A stretch of DNA of 64,000 bases from Dethiothermospora halolimnae (GTDB lineage: Bacteria; Bacillota; Clostridia; Tissierellales; VENL01): positions 1 through 64,000 of the forward strand of contig NZ_JBAKFX010000013.1 in assembly GCF_037577855.1 (NCBI RefSeq), written 5' to 3'. This document shows, piece by piece, positions 53,967 to 62,888 of this stretch; position 1 is the first letter of the stretch, and each line of letters opens with the position of its first letter. Below the pieces are notes generated by a model. That model had not been told where the DNA came from and did no database searches. It worked only from the letters and a program-made list of their open reading frames with translations. A program made the position numbers and the translations under genes.

Positions 53967-54093
53967 TTATAAAAAATATAAATAGATAAAAGTTAATAGT
54001 AGGGAAAAAGATTATACTTACTAACAGATATAATTTTGTGTGTTATATTAGTCTTTAAAGAAAATTAAGAGGTTGATACGGGGGAGATAGCAT

Positions 54094-54819
54094 ATGTTGT
54101 TACCAGTAGTAATAGGCTTTTCAATAAGTTTAATAAGCATCATAATAATAGGTTTTCTTGAAAAGACAAAAAAGTTAAAAGAAAGAAGTAAAATATATAT
54201 GTTAATTGGAGTTATAGGAGTTTATATCCCCATATTTGCAGCTTGTGGATATTATTTTTATATGAAAACAGATACATTAAAAGGAGCTATAATTGTAATA
54301 AGTGGAGTTTATATATGTTTAATTTTATTGGAATTATTTAATAGAGTATGGGGTGAAAAAAAGTATAATTATGTGACCTTTGCAATTGTAGTGTTAACTT
54401 GTTATTTTATTATTAATTATATAACATCTTATATGCTATCAAAGTCAGATAAAAACCTTTTTATAATAGTTGCTGGCTTTATTTTAGGGGGTAAAATAAT
54501 AGATAACTGTAAGAATAAGAAAAAATTAATTATTTCAGGGATAATAGTTATGGCAATTGTTATAATAGAACCTTTAAATTATATAGATAGTTTAAAAAAA
54601 TATGATAAAGTAGAAAGTACAGCTATAGAGTATGTAGAAAGCATAGACTATCCTATAGAAGATGATTATAAAATAATTAGGTGGAATGACTCTATAAGAA
54701 ATAAACCAATTAGTTTATCTATTATCCAAAAGAAGTCAGAGGATAAGGATGGAACTATAGAGCATATTAAAATGACCTACTTCAATGGAAAAATTATTAA
54801 GTTGGAGGAAAGGCCTTAG
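54094..54819 (+). CDS. Six-helix membrane protein with C-terminal soluble tail
   Basis: A 241-residue integral membrane protein with helices near residues 3-21, 35-55, 64-83, 93-113, 118-134 and 146-163, followed by a soluble tail of about 75 residues (VESTAIEYVESIDYPIEDDY then KIIRWNDSIRNKPI ending with FNGKIIKLEE). The tail resembles small DUF-type domains seen in membrane proteins of unknown function. I did not recognise the family. ATG 54094 follows a gggggagat site. A terminator follows at 54862. Confidence 0.7.
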   Translation: MLLPVVIGFSISLISIIIIGFLEKTKKLKERSKIYMLIGVIGVYIPIFAACGYYFYMKTDTLKGAIIVISGVYICLILLELFNRVWGEKKYNYVTFAIVVLTCYFIINYITSYMLSKSDKNLFIIVAGFILGGKIIDNCKNKKKLIISGIIVMAIVIIEPLNYIDSLKKYDKVESTAIEYVESIDYPIEDDYKIIRWNDSIRNKPISLSIIQKKSEDKDGTIEHIKMTYFNGKIIKLEERP

Positions 54820-54861
54820 TTTAGATCTACTTAATAGAAATCTTAAGGAACTAAAAAATTT

Positions 54862-54909
54862 AAAAGACTATGGAGAAAAATATTACAATTTCCTCCATAG
54901 TCTTTTTAT
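54862..54909. terminator. Terminator between membrane protein and rhomboid genes
   Basis: aaaagactatggag pairs with ctccatagtctttt, with T runs on one side and A runs on the other, between convergent genes; usable in both directions. Confidence 0.85.
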
Positions 54910-54975
54910 TTAGTATAGTTACTTATAAAGATTCATTAGTATAGATTCAAAATAATTTATCTGAAATATTATTCT

Positions 54976-55551
54976 TTAGTTATTTTTAATATTATAAACA
55001 AATCCAAGTACAGCTCCTGACAGACCTCCAATTATATGGGTCAGTTGTGAGATATTATCTTCGTTGACTATTCCGTTATAAACTTCTCGACCAATATACA
55101 TTATTAAAACGAGAATAAAGGACAAAGGAACCTCACCGTCATCTTTTATACCAGATATAGAGCTTAAGACAATCATCATAAAGACCACCCCTGAAGCACC
55201 TAAAAGGGCTGTAGATGAAAATAACATATTAAATATGCCAGTCACAAGTGCTGTGATTAATATTGCTTCTGCAATTATAAATGATCCGTATTTTTCCTCG
55301 AGCATTGAACCTATGACTAATAGTAAACTAATATTATAGAACCAGTGTTGAAAATTTGCATGACCCAATACATGGGACACAGTTCTAAAGTATGTTAATG
55401 GAGACGTTAGAGAACTTTTATAATTACTAAAATATTTTATTACAAACTCTCCATCAGTTAATTGGCTAATTATCAAGACAATAAAGCTTAATAATGTAAA
55501 AGTGAGAATTATAGGTGAATTAAATTTGATTTTATTTAATTTAATTTTCAT
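54976..55551 (-). CDS. Rhomboid-family intramembrane serine protease
   Basis: A 191-residue six-helix membrane protein. The catalytic serine is in GASGVVFMMIVL (G-x-S-G) near residue 118 and the catalytic His is in THIIGGLSGAVLGF near residue 172. The upstream LGHANFQHWFYNISLLLVIG is the H-x3-H-x3-N loop of rhomboids. Rhomboids cleave transmembrane helices; no substrate is indicated here. The ribosome site before the start is weak. It is downstream of the minus-strand telA gene by 73 bp and may share its transcript. Confidence 0.9.
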   Translation of the reverse strand: MKIKLNKIKFNSPIILTFTLLSFIVLIISQLTDGEFVIKYFSNYKSSLTSPLTYFRTVSHVLGHANFQHWFYNISLLLVIGSMLEEKYGSFIIAEAILITALVTGIFNMLFSSTALLGASGVVFMMIVLSSISGIKDDGEVPLSFILVLIMYIGREVYNGIVNEDNISQLTHIIGGLSGAVLGFVYNIKNN

Positions 55552-55624
55552 ATCTATTATTAACTACCCATATTTATAGTTAATTTACCTCCTGACTATA
55601 TAGTTAGTTATTATTATCAAGATT

Positions 55625-56725
55625 TTAGTTGCCAGAGCCTAGCTTATTTTTATAGTCATTTTGGAGTTCTTGCATTCTTTTAGTTCCTGTAATTCTTTTT
55701 TGTTTAGCTTCTTGTTGGATCTTTCTAGTTTCATCAATTCCCTGTACTATAGTTTGCCATGTTTTTTCAAGGGTTTCAATCTTAATAGAACTTCCAGAGG
55801 CTAATTCTGCTGTAAGTTTAGATTGAGTAGCAATATTTTGGGAATTTTTCAATAACAATTCGTTTGTTTTATCATCTAGTGCTTTCATAGCATTAGCTTG
55901 AATCGCTTGTCTTTTCAAAGTTATTGCTTGAATCATTGCATTTTTAAATATTGGAATAGTAATAATAAATGCTGAGTTAATTTTTCGGACTAAATTGTAG
56001 TTACCTTGTTGAATTAATTTGATCTGTGGCATTGTTTGTAGAGATACAGTTTTAGCTAGTTCTAAATCATAGACTCTTTGTTCCATCATTTCTAATGCTT
56101 TCATGCCATTTGACAAATTCATTTGATTAAGTTGATTAGGAGATTGATTAGCTTTCAATTGTAAATCTGGTATAACTTCATTTTTAACCCTCTCAATAAC
56201 TAAATTTCCAGCTTGAATATATTTTTCTATTGTCTCATAGTATTCCATATTTTTGTTAAACATTTCTTCTAGCATAACATTTGAAGTGTTAATTTCTGAT
56301 TCGTAATTACTTAATTCAACATAAACTTTATCTATTTCTGAACCCATTGTATGATACTTTTTAAATAAGTCTTCCATAGATTTTTTTGCTTTCTTAAATA
56401 TTTTTTGTAATAGCCCAGTTTTTTCTTCTTTAAAATCTTTTATTTCAAATTTATCCATGATTTTATTTAATTGCTGAAGAAGATTTCCTGAATCTTCAAC
56501 ATTTGTAGTTTCTAAAGAGTGTAGTATTCTATCTGCAAATTTTGATATTTCTTGTGAAGTGTCCTGACCGAATTTAAGAACTGCTTGAGCATCTTTAATA
56601 TCTAGTTGTTTAGATAAAGCTATGACTTCAGGTGAGTTTTGCACCTTTGATGCTATTTCATTAGTTTCCTTGTCTAAATTAACTGCATTTGGTTCACTTA
56701 TTTGGCTTGTTAGTTGGTTATCCAT
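55625..56725 (-). CDS. telA: TelA-family (toxic anion resistance) protein
   Basis: This 366-residue soluble alpha-helical protein has QAVLKFGQDTSQEISKFADRI near 45, a coiled-coil body with EVIPDLQLKANQSPNQLNQM, and the C-terminal half typical of TelA (YDLELAKTVSLQTMPQIKLI, QQGNYNLVRKINSAFIITIP then IFKNAMIQAITLKRQAIQAN). TelA is a partner of TerD-type proteins in Ter stress systems; the biochemical role is uncertain. ATG 56725 follows aggagga. The YceG-like gene ends 25 bp upstream (on the minus strand), so telA is cotranscribed with it. Confidence 0.95.
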   Translation of the reverse strand: MDNQLTSQISEPNAVNLDKETNEIASKVQNSPEVIALSKQLDIKDAQAVLKFGQDTSQEISKFADRILHSLETTNVEDSGNLLQQLNKIMDKFEIKDFKEEKTGLLQKIFKKAKKSMEDLFKKYHTMGSEIDKVYVELSNYESEINTSNVMLEEMFNKNMEYYETIEKYIQAGNLVIERVKNEVIPDLQLKANQSPNQLNQMNLSNGMKALEMMEQRVYDLELAKTVSLQTMPQIKLIQQGNYNLVRKINSAFIITIPIFKNAMIQAITLKRQAIQANAMKALDDKTNELLLKNSQNIATQSKLTAELASGSSIKIETLEKTWQTIVQGIDETRKIQQEAKQKRITGTKRMQELQNDYKNKLGSGN

Positions 56726-56749
56726 TTTAATTCCTCCTAGACTTTGATA

Positions 56750-59242
56750 TTATTTGTTTCTACCAAGTAGATTTGCTAAAAAAGATTTAGCTTTGTTTGT
56801 ATTTAGAAAATTAAAATCTGGTAATTCTAGATCAAACCTAACTTCTTCTAGTTTATGAGTATCATAATACTTATTAAATATTTTGTCTTCGATATTATTG
56901 TATCCTGTTGGTGTTAGTACCAGTATGTCAAATCCTATTAAGTTTAAAAATGCTAAAACTATTGAATCTTCATCACTAAACATACTTTCATTATTATCAT
57001 AAATTATTATCTTAGGTACTTTAAATGGGTAATCAAAGCGTTGTATTAATTTTAGTATGCTCTTATCCAGAGATAGAAGTGTCATAATTACTTTAATTTT
57101 AAATTCTTTATTCATATTCACTTTTAACATATCAGAGGATATTAATCTATTTATTTTATCTATAATAGTATCTTGTAAAGCCGTTTTTAAGTAAGAATAT
57201 TTATAAGATTGATGTTCTAATAATCTCTTTTTATTTAGTCCATTTTCATTTATTAGAGAACTAGACGTATACATATCTGATGTTTTAAATGAAGATTTTG
57301 TAAATGGAACTTTGTCAAGAAATAATACTTGTTCAACTGATTTAAATTGTTTTATTTCATCCCAATATAAATTTAAATCATTATAGGTTCCACTTATCTT
57401 TGCAAATAAATTAGGTATATAAACAGTATCGCCTTCTACTTTAAAGCCAGTTCTCATTCTGGATTCCTCATTCCAAAGCAACTTTAATTCATCATATGTG
57501 GATTTTAATGTAACATGTGAAGTTTTATAAGATTCAAATTGCCAGTGTTGATATAAACCATCTTGGTCATTATGAATTATTCTAGAAATTTCTTGTGATG
57601 CCCTAAAAGCATTTGTTTCTACCCTTATGGTGACGTCCTCTTTAGGAAATTCTTTTATATTTATTTTATTTTTAAAATGTAATGCCTTAGAATGGAGCTC
57701 TTCTTTGTCTATTTTATCAAAAGTTGTGTCTGAATAAGGGTTTAAATATAACACATCAGCTCCCAGTTTTGACAAAAGAATCAGAAAATAAACTTCGTGT
57801 TTTTTAATATCTCCATAGTAAAGTATTTTTGGATTTTTTATTGGAGTATTTGTATCTTCATAATTAATACCCAATAAAAGTTTTCTAGTATATACGTTGG
57901 ACCATATAAGTAACTTAAGACAAAAATTTTTTAATTTGTTTATATTTGTATTTTTTGATTTACTTAAGTATAAATCTAAAACTAATTTAAAATTTTTAAT
58001 TAATGTATTATTCAATAATTCATTCTTTAAATCGGGAAATGATTTAGTTTCTATAAATTTTTTTATAATCATATCTGGGGTTGAATTATTTATGCTTTTA
58101 AATTTATCCCAAATACCTTTCGTTCTTCTGACTAACTCGGGGTCATGATTTAATGGTATGCTATCTGTAAATTTTATATAAAGATTGTTTAAAGAAGAGA
58201 GTTTTTTATCTAAGTTAAATAACATATGCCTATACTCATCTTCCTTTTTATCAGTACCAATATATCTATAAAAATAAATAGGTACAAATGGAGTAGAACC
58301 ACTTATATATCCAGCTCTATGATTTAATGGTGTAAAAATATCTTCAAAGGGATTATTTGATTTTTTAGGTGATGTAAAAATAGAGTCTTTATTATCAATA
58401 TCTAAGTTGCTATTTTGTGATTTAAAAGTGTTTTCTTTAATGTCTGTATTGATAGATACAGAATTACTACTGTTTTTTTTGTAGGAAGGAAATTTTTTTA
58501 GTTGACCCTCTTTTTTTAATTTAAAGACATTAGGTATTTCATATAATTGACCTTTTTTTTCGAAACCATTATTAAAGCATGGATTTATGTATAAAACATC
58601 TACCCCTAGATAATATAAATAAGTTAAGAAATATATCTCGTGCTTCTTTATGTTCCCATAAAATACAACCTTTGGATTTATAGTACTTTCTACGGAACTT
58701 CCTTTTAAATTACCAAATATTTTAGGAATATATTCATTTATCCAAGAAAAAATTTTCAAACAAAAGTTTTTTACTTTAGATATATTGATACTATTTTCAT
58801 TATTAAAATATAACATTAATAAGTCAATAAAACTTTCTCGCACAGATGTAGCATATAAATTATTGTTTAACTTCGGATATACATTAATTTTTTTCAATTC
58901 CTTAAATAAATGATTTTTATTGCTGGGTAAAACAGGATTATATCTTTTCCAAATAGCCTCTGTTTTTAAAGAAATATCTTTATAATCATTTAATGGAATA
59001 CCGTCTACAAACTTTAAATATAAACTTTGTAAGTCCATAAGTTTTTTGTCTAATTCTTTAAGTTCATTATAATAGACAGTCTCATTTTCGTTAATTCCAA
59101 TATATTTATAATAATAGGTAGGGATAACTGGAGATTGTGCAACTTTATATCCAGCTCTTTTATTAATTGGTATAAATATATCATCTAATGGCTTGCTAGA
59201 ATTTAACAAAGCTACTTTAATCATTTTTCTTATATCTAGCAC
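56750..59242 (-). CDS. YceG-like protein with N-terminal tandem duplication
   Basis: A 830-residue protein. Two related modules occur: residues about 19-235 (DIFIPINKRAGYKVAQSPVI, PTYYYKYIGIN, KFVDGIPLNDY, PKVVFYGNIKKHEIYFLTYL, GVDVLYINPCFNNGFEK) and about 305-525 (DIFTPLNHRAGYISGSTPFV, PIYFYRYIGTD, KFTDSIPLNHD, PKILYYGDIKKHEVYFLILL, GADVLYLNPYSDT). Each resembles the core of the YceG putative component of Ter biosynthetic modules, usually about 540 residues. The remaining 300 residues form a third part ending FLNLIGFDILVLTPTGYNNI EDKI. The start is probably GTG 59242 (7 bp after aggagg); TTG 59245 is possible. It lies between the RHH gene and telA, one operon. Function unknown. Confidence 0.85.
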   Translation of the reverse strand: MLDIRKMIKVALLNSSKPLDDIFIPINKRAGYKVAQSPVIPTYYYKYIGINENETVYYNELKELDKKLMDLQSLYLKFVDGIPLNDYKDISLKTEAIWKRYNPVLPSNKNHLFKELKKINVYPKLNNNLYATSVRESFIDLLMLYFNNENSINISKVKNFCLKIFSWINEYIPKIFGNLKGSSVESTINPKVVFYGNIKKHEIYFLTYLYYLGVDVLYINPCFNNGFEKKGQLYEIPNVFKLKKEGQLKKFPSYKKNSSNSVSINTDIKENTFKSQNSNLDIDNKDSIFTSPKKSNNPFEDIFTPLNHRAGYISGSTPFVPIYFYRYIGTDKKEDEYRHMLFNLDKKLSSLNNLYIKFTDSIPLNHDPELVRRTKGIWDKFKSINNSTPDMIIKKFIETKSFPDLKNELLNNTLIKNFKLVLDLYLSKSKNTNINKLKNFCLKLLIWSNVYTRKLLLGINYEDTNTPIKNPKILYYGDIKKHEVYFLILLSKLGADVLYLNPYSDTTFDKIDKEELHSKALHFKNKINIKEFPKEDVTIRVETNAFRASQEISRIIHNDQDGLYQHWQFESYKTSHVTLKSTYDELKLLWNEESRMRTGFKVEGDTVYIPNLFAKISGTYNDLNLYWDEIKQFKSVEQVLFLDKVPFTKSSFKTSDMYTSSSLINENGLNKKRLLEHQSYKYSYLKTALQDTIIDKINRLISSDMLKVNMNKEFKIKVIMTLLSLDKSILKLIQRFDYPFKVPKIIIYDNNESMFSDEDSIVLAFLNLIGFDILVLTPTGYNNIEDKIFNKYYDTHKLEEVRFDLELPDFNFLNTNKAKSFLANLLGRNK

Positions 59243-59315
59243 CAAAGCTCCTCCTTTCTTCTATTTCTAAGATTAATATAAACTCTAAATATAATATCAA
59301 GGTTTAATATATTAC

Positions 59316-59486
59316 TTATTTTGAAGAGCCATACTTAATTAATAAATCTTCAATAGCTTCGTCGTGAAGTTTAGATTTATTTATTTTAGTTAATTTTGCA
59401 AGTTCATTTAATTTATCTACTAAGTCCAATCTTAATGTTGTAGTTATCCTTTTTCTAGTTTTAAGATTTTGCTGAGATGTATTCAC
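59316..59486 (-). CDS. Small ribbon-helix-helix protein
   Basis: A 56-residue protein read from GTG 59486 (ggagg 7 bp upstream) that begins MNTSQQNLKTRKRITTTLRL and continues DLVDKLNELAKLTKINKSKL, then HDEAIEDLLIKYGSSK. The short strand R-I-T-T-T-L-R-L followed by two helices is the ribbon-helix-helix fold of CopG/Arc-type DNA-binding proteins. It starts the minus-strand operon RHH-yceG-telA. It is too short for usual ORF filters. The palindromes ATTGCAAT at 59539 and 59572 just upstream are candidate operators, so autoregulation and control of the divergent Ter genes is plausible inference. Confidence 0.85.
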   Translation of the reverse strand: MNTSQQNLKTRKRITTTLRLDLVDKLNELAKLTKINKSKLHDEAIEDLLIKYGSSK

Positions 59487-59538
59487 TATCTAGCCTCCTT
59501 CACAATCTATAAGCTCAAAATACCACTTAAACCACATT

Positions 59539-59579
59539 ATTGCAATTTGTATAGCACTGTGATAGAATTATATTGCAAT
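59539..59579. promoter_or_regulatory. Twin ATTGCAAT palindromes in the Ter divergent promoter region
   Basis: attgcaat occurs at 59539-59546 and 59572-59579, 33 bp start to start (about three helical turns). On the minus strand ttgcaa from the first copy is 17 bp from tatttt, a possible -35/-10 for the RHH-yceG-telA operon. A third ttgcaag lies near 59633. These are candidate operator sites for the RHH protein. Confidence 0.5.
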
Positions 59580-59768
59580 GAGCAATTCTCTAAGATAGTA
59601 TTCGCTATAATCATATCACTTGTTTCATGTTGTTGCAAGTTATTTAAGTTTATGCTAGCTTATCTATTTAGAAAGAGAGTGTTGCTAATAATATATATTA
59701 ATTGCATTTGAAATTATTTCGATGAACAAAATCTATACAAAAAGAAATTATCACAAAATGGAGGGGTC

Positions 59769-60830
59769 ATGATGTTTGAGTGGATAAATAATATTTGGCT
59801 TGCAATTTTTATGATTATAGCTATGTCATGGATAGTAAGTAAGGCAGCAGACAAGTTAGGAGATGTACTACATGTATTAGGAATTAAACTAGAGATTCCA
59901 ACATCAGTTAGAGGGGCTACATTTGATGCAGTTAGTTCATCTTTTCCAGAGTTTGCTACAGCTATGATAGCTGTATTACTTTACAAAAGATTTGCAGATG
60001 TAGGAGTACCTACCATAGCTGGTTCTGGAATTTTTAATGTTTTGTTAATCCCTATGCTTAGTATTATTGCCTTTAAAGGAAAAAATTTAATAGTAAAAGT
60101 AGATAAGAAGGTTGTATATAGAGACATGATTTTCTATATGCTAGCTATAGGTATATTAATTTTATTTACATACTTAGGTGAGTATACAGCATTTACAGGA
60201 TTAATATTACTATTTGTGTATGTATGTTATACTGTGGTTTTATATAGACAAACCAAAAAATATCGCAAAAGTATAACTGATATTGAAATAGCATCAGAAT
60301 ATAATGAAATGAAAGATGTTTTAGAAGAAGAAGAAGAGGAAGATATAGATATAGATATGGGATATGGCTCAATAGTTTTATGGATTGCCATATGCATTGG
60401 ATTTATTTGGGTTAGTATTGATGCTATAATTCAGTCTGCTATAGTTGTTTCTGATACACTGAAGATTCCTCAGTATATAGTCTCTGTGATTATTATAGCC
60501 GCAGCAACTTCAATACCTGATACCCTTTTATCAGTAAAATCTTCAAGAATGGGAGATGCAGAAGGTGCTGTTTCAAATGCAGTGGGCTCAAATATTTTTG
60601 ATATATGTATTTGTTTAGGATTACCTATGATTATTGCTGGGAGAGCTATTCCAGTTAGCTTTGGTGAAAATGTTGGAGTATTAGCTTTTCTTGTACTTTC
60701 CATGATAACAACAGCCTTTTTACTGTTAAAGAAAAATGGAGTGTCTAAAAGGGATTCATTAATTATGGGATTTGTGTATTTATTGTTCTTAGCATATGTA
60801 ATTGCTACAGCTTTTAATATTATTGGTTAA
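59769..60830 (+). CDS. CaCA-superfamily sodium/calcium exchanger-like protein
   Basis: A 353-residue membrane protein with two five-helix halves and the alpha-repeat signatures: SVRGATFDAVSSSFPEFATA near 47-70 with AGSGIFNVLLIP near 82, and AAATSIPDTLLSVKSSRMGD near 240 with AEGAVSNAVGSNIFDICICL. A long acidic loop lies between them, with six Glu in a row near residue 184 and DIDIDMGYG after it. The CaCA family exchanges Ca2+ against Na+ or H+; such genes occur in Ter gene clusters, and TerD proteins bind Ca2+, so a calcium link is plausible. ATG 59769 follows ggaggggtc. It is the first gene of the + strand Ter operon, 49 bp before terD1. Confidence 0.92.
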   Translation: MMFEWINNIWLAIFMIIAMSWIVSKAADKLGDVLHVLGIKLEIPTSVRGATFDAVSSSFPEFATAMIAVLLYKRFADVGVPTIAGSGIFNVLLIPMLSIIAFKGKNLIVKVDKKVVYRDMIFYMLAIGILILFTYLGEYTAFTGLILLFVYVCYTVVLYRQTKKYRKSITDIEIASEYNEMKDVLEEEEEEDIDIDMGYGSIVLWIAICIGFIWVSIDAIIQSAIVVSDTLKIPQYIVSVIIIAAATSIPDTLLSVKSSRMGDAEGAVSNAVGSNIFDICICLGLPMIIAGRAIPVSFGENVGVLAFLVLSMITTAFLLLKKNGVSKRDSLIMGFVYLLFLAYVIATAFNIIG

Positions 60831-60879
60831 ATAATTAAGGGTTGTAGTAATAGATTAATAAAAGAGAGGAGAGATAAAT

Positions 60880-61461
60880 ATGACAGTAAGTTTAGCTAAG
60901 GGTCAGAAAGTAGACTTGACGAAAAGTAACCCTGGTCTTTCTAAAGTTATAGTGGGACTTGGATGGGACACTAATAAATATGATGGTGGGAATGATTTTG
61001 ATTTAGATACGTCAGCATTTTTAATTGGAAGTAATGGTAAAACTTTAAGTGATGGAGACTTTATTTTCTATGGAAATCTGAATCATACATCAGGCTCAGT
61101 GTCTCACCTAGGAGATAATAGAAGTGGAGAAGGTGAGGGGGATGATGAACAAATACAAGTAGATTTAAGTAAGGTACCTTCTAATATAGAAAAAATAGCA
61201 TTCACAGTAACAATTCATGAAGCTGTTGAAAGAGGACAAAATTTCGGTCAAGTTTCCAATGCTTTCATTAGAGTATTTAACGAAGATACGAATGAAGAGC
61301 TAATAAGATATGATTTAAGCGAAGACTATAGTATAGAAACGGCTATAGTAGTTGGAGAGCTTTATAGGCATAATAATGAATGGAAGTTTGCTGCTATCGG
61401 AAGTGGATTCGAGGGAGGTCTTGGAGCACTTTGTGATAACTTTGGAATTAATGTTGGTTAA
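60880..61461 (+). CDS. terD: TerD-family protein 1
   Basis: A 193-residue TerD-family protein. It has the start SLAKGQKVDLTKSNPGLSKV, GLGWDTNKYDGGNDFDLDTS with the acidic Ca-binding loop, HLGDNRSGEGEGDDEQIQVD near 85, and the closing AIVVGELYRHNNEWKFAAIG. The paired DFDLD and GDNRSGEGEGDDE motifs are the double Ca2+ site of TerD structures. Proteins of this family confer stress tolerance to tellurite, phage or envelope damage in several bacteria, by unknown chemistry. Starts ATG 60880 after gagaggaga. It is followed by two paralogues 29 and 38 bp downstream. It is most similar to the second copy. Confidence 0.97.
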   Translation: MTVSLAKGQKVDLTKSNPGLSKVIVGLGWDTNKYDGGNDFDLDTSAFLIGSNGKTLSDGDFIFYGNLNHTSGSVSHLGDNRSGEGEGDDEQIQVDLSKVPSNIEKIAFTVTIHEAVERGQNFGQVSNAFIRVFNEDTNEELIRYDLSEDYSIETAIVVGELYRHNNEWKFAAIGSGFEGGLGALCDNFGINVG

Positions 61462-61490
61462 ATATTGATTATAGAAGGGAGAAGATTAAT

Positions 61491-62069
61491 ATGGCTATTA
61501 ACTTAACTAAGGGTCAAAAAATTGATTTAACTAAGAGTAATCCGGGATTGAAAGAAGTTATAGTGGGACTTGGATGGGATACTAATAAGTATGATGGTGG
61601 AGCTGACTTTGATTTAGATGCTTCAGTTTTTATGGTAGGAGATAATGGGAAAGTTAATAATGATTTAGATTTTATTTTTTATAATAATCTAGAACATCCT
61701 AGTAAATCGGTTGTACATACTGGAGATAATAGAACTGGAGAAGGAGATGGTGATGATGAAGCTATCATCATAGATTTCTCGAAAGTTCCTTCAAATATTG
61801 ATAAAATAGCAATTACGGTAACTATCCATGATGCTATAGCTAGAGGTCAAAACTTTGGTCAAGTGACAAATGCATTTGTAAGGGTTGTAAATAAGGAAAA
61901 TGACAATGAAATACTGCGTTATGATTTAACGGAAGACTTCTCAGTTGAGACAGCATTAATATTTTGTGAATTATATCGTCATAATAATGAATGGAAGTTT
62001 AGTGCAGTAGGAAGTGGATTTGAGGGTGGATTAGAAGCACTTTGTAAGAACTACGGATTACAGGTATAG
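61491..62069 (+). CDS. terD: TerD-family protein 2
   Basis: A 192-residue TerD-family protein, very like its upstream neighbour (shared NLTKGQKIDLTKSNPGL, VGLGWDTNKYDGG, DFDLDASVFMVGD, HTGDNRTGEGDGDDEAIIID and ELYRHNNEWKF). The Ca-binding acidic loops are intact. The pair arose by duplication, since the similarity runs along the whole length. ATG 61491 follows gaagggagaag. Cotranscribed with terD1 and terD3. Confidence 0.97.
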   Translation: MAINLTKGQKIDLTKSNPGLKEVIVGLGWDTNKYDGGADFDLDASVFMVGDNGKVNNDLDFIFYNNLEHPSKSVVHTGDNRTGEGDGDDEAIIIDFSKVPSNIDKIAITVTIHDAIARGQNFGQVTNAFVRVVNKENDNEILRYDLTEDFSVETALIFCELYRHNNEWKFSAVGSGFEGGLEALCKNYGLQV

Positions 62070-62107
62070 ACTCCTGTTGACTAAATTATAATTGGGAGGT
62101 AATATTA

Positions 62108-62719
62108 ATGGCTATTAACTTGAAAAAGGGTCAAAGAATTAGTTTAACTAAGGATAATGAAGGATTGTCACAAATTCAAGTTGGACTTGGCTGGGATCCT
62201 ATTAAGAAATCTAAGAAGAAAGGTTTTTTCGGAGCATTAAGAAGTGCTACTGCGCCTGATATGGATTGTGATGCATCAGTATTCATGTTAGAAGACAATG
62301 AAAAAATGACTTCAGGAAAAGATGGATTAATATATTATGGACATAAAACAAGTCGATGTGGAAGTGTTCATCATACAGGTGATAATTTAACAGGTGAGGG
62401 AGAAGGGGATGATGAGACAATCATCGTTGACTTAAATAAAGTCCCATCAAATATCAACAAATTAGTTTTTGTTGTTAACATTTATAACTGTGTAAGTAAA
62501 AAGCAACATTTCGGAATGGTGGAGAATGCTTATATAAGAATAATAAATATGAGTAATAAACAAGAAATGGTAAGATTTAATTTAACAGAACAATATACTG
62601 ATAAAACTGGATTAATAGTTGGAGAGATATATAGAAATGGTAGTGAATGGAAATTTGGAGCATTAGGAGAAGGGACTAGAGATACTTCATTAGATACTAT
62701 GGCAACAAGATATAAATAG
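62108..62719 (+). CDS. terD: TerD-family protein 3, divergent
   Basis: A 203-residue TerD paralogue that is more diverged. It keeps NLKKGQRISLTKDNEGLSQI, DMDCDASVFMLED (Ca loop with a Cys change), HTGDNLTGEGEGDDETIIVD and GLIVGEIYRNGSEWKFGALG. After VGLGWDPI a basic insert KKSKKKGFFGALRSATAPDM precedes the first calcium loop, which in copies 1 and 2 is NKYDGG. The C-terminus also differs (GEGTRDTSLDTMATRYK). ATG 62108 follows tgggaggt. It ends the TerD run; a bidirectional hairpin follows. Confidence 0.95.
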   Translation: MAINLKKGQRISLTKDNEGLSQIQVGLGWDPIKKSKKKGFFGALRSATAPDMDCDASVFMLEDNEKMTSGKDGLIYYGHKTSRCGSVHHTGDNLTGEGEGDDETIIVDLNKVPSNINKLVFVVNIYNCVSKKQHFGMVENAYIRIINMSNKQEMVRFNLTEQYTDKTGLIVGEIYRNGSEWKFGALGEGTRDTSLDTMATRYK

Positions 62720-62765
62720 ATTTTATTATATGGAAAACGGCAACTAATCTTTTATATTTGTTACA

Positions 62766-62797
62766 AATAATAGTCGCTAAATTTAGCGACTATTATT
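62766..62797. terminator. Terminator after the terD genes
   Basis: A perfect palindrome of about 32 bp (aataatagtcgctaaa and its complement), followed by tttatttaaa. Confidence 0.85.
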
Positions 62798-62888
62798 TTA
62801 TTTAAAAATAATTAAAATATTATTATATCTATTTTTATCTGGGATTATAAAAATAGATATGACTTCATAATTTAGAGGGGGCTATAGT

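Noticed and set aside
59469..59711. An 80-codon open frame on the + strand
   Set aside because: It has no ribosome site and no protein-like pattern, runs antisense to the start of the RHH gene, and covers the divergent promoter region with the palindromes.
59769..62719. Calling the terD/telA genes a demonstrated tellurite-resistance operon
   Set aside because: The family name reflects one phenotype. Most chromosomal Ter modules have broader or unknown stress roles, and nothing here shows tellurite specificity.
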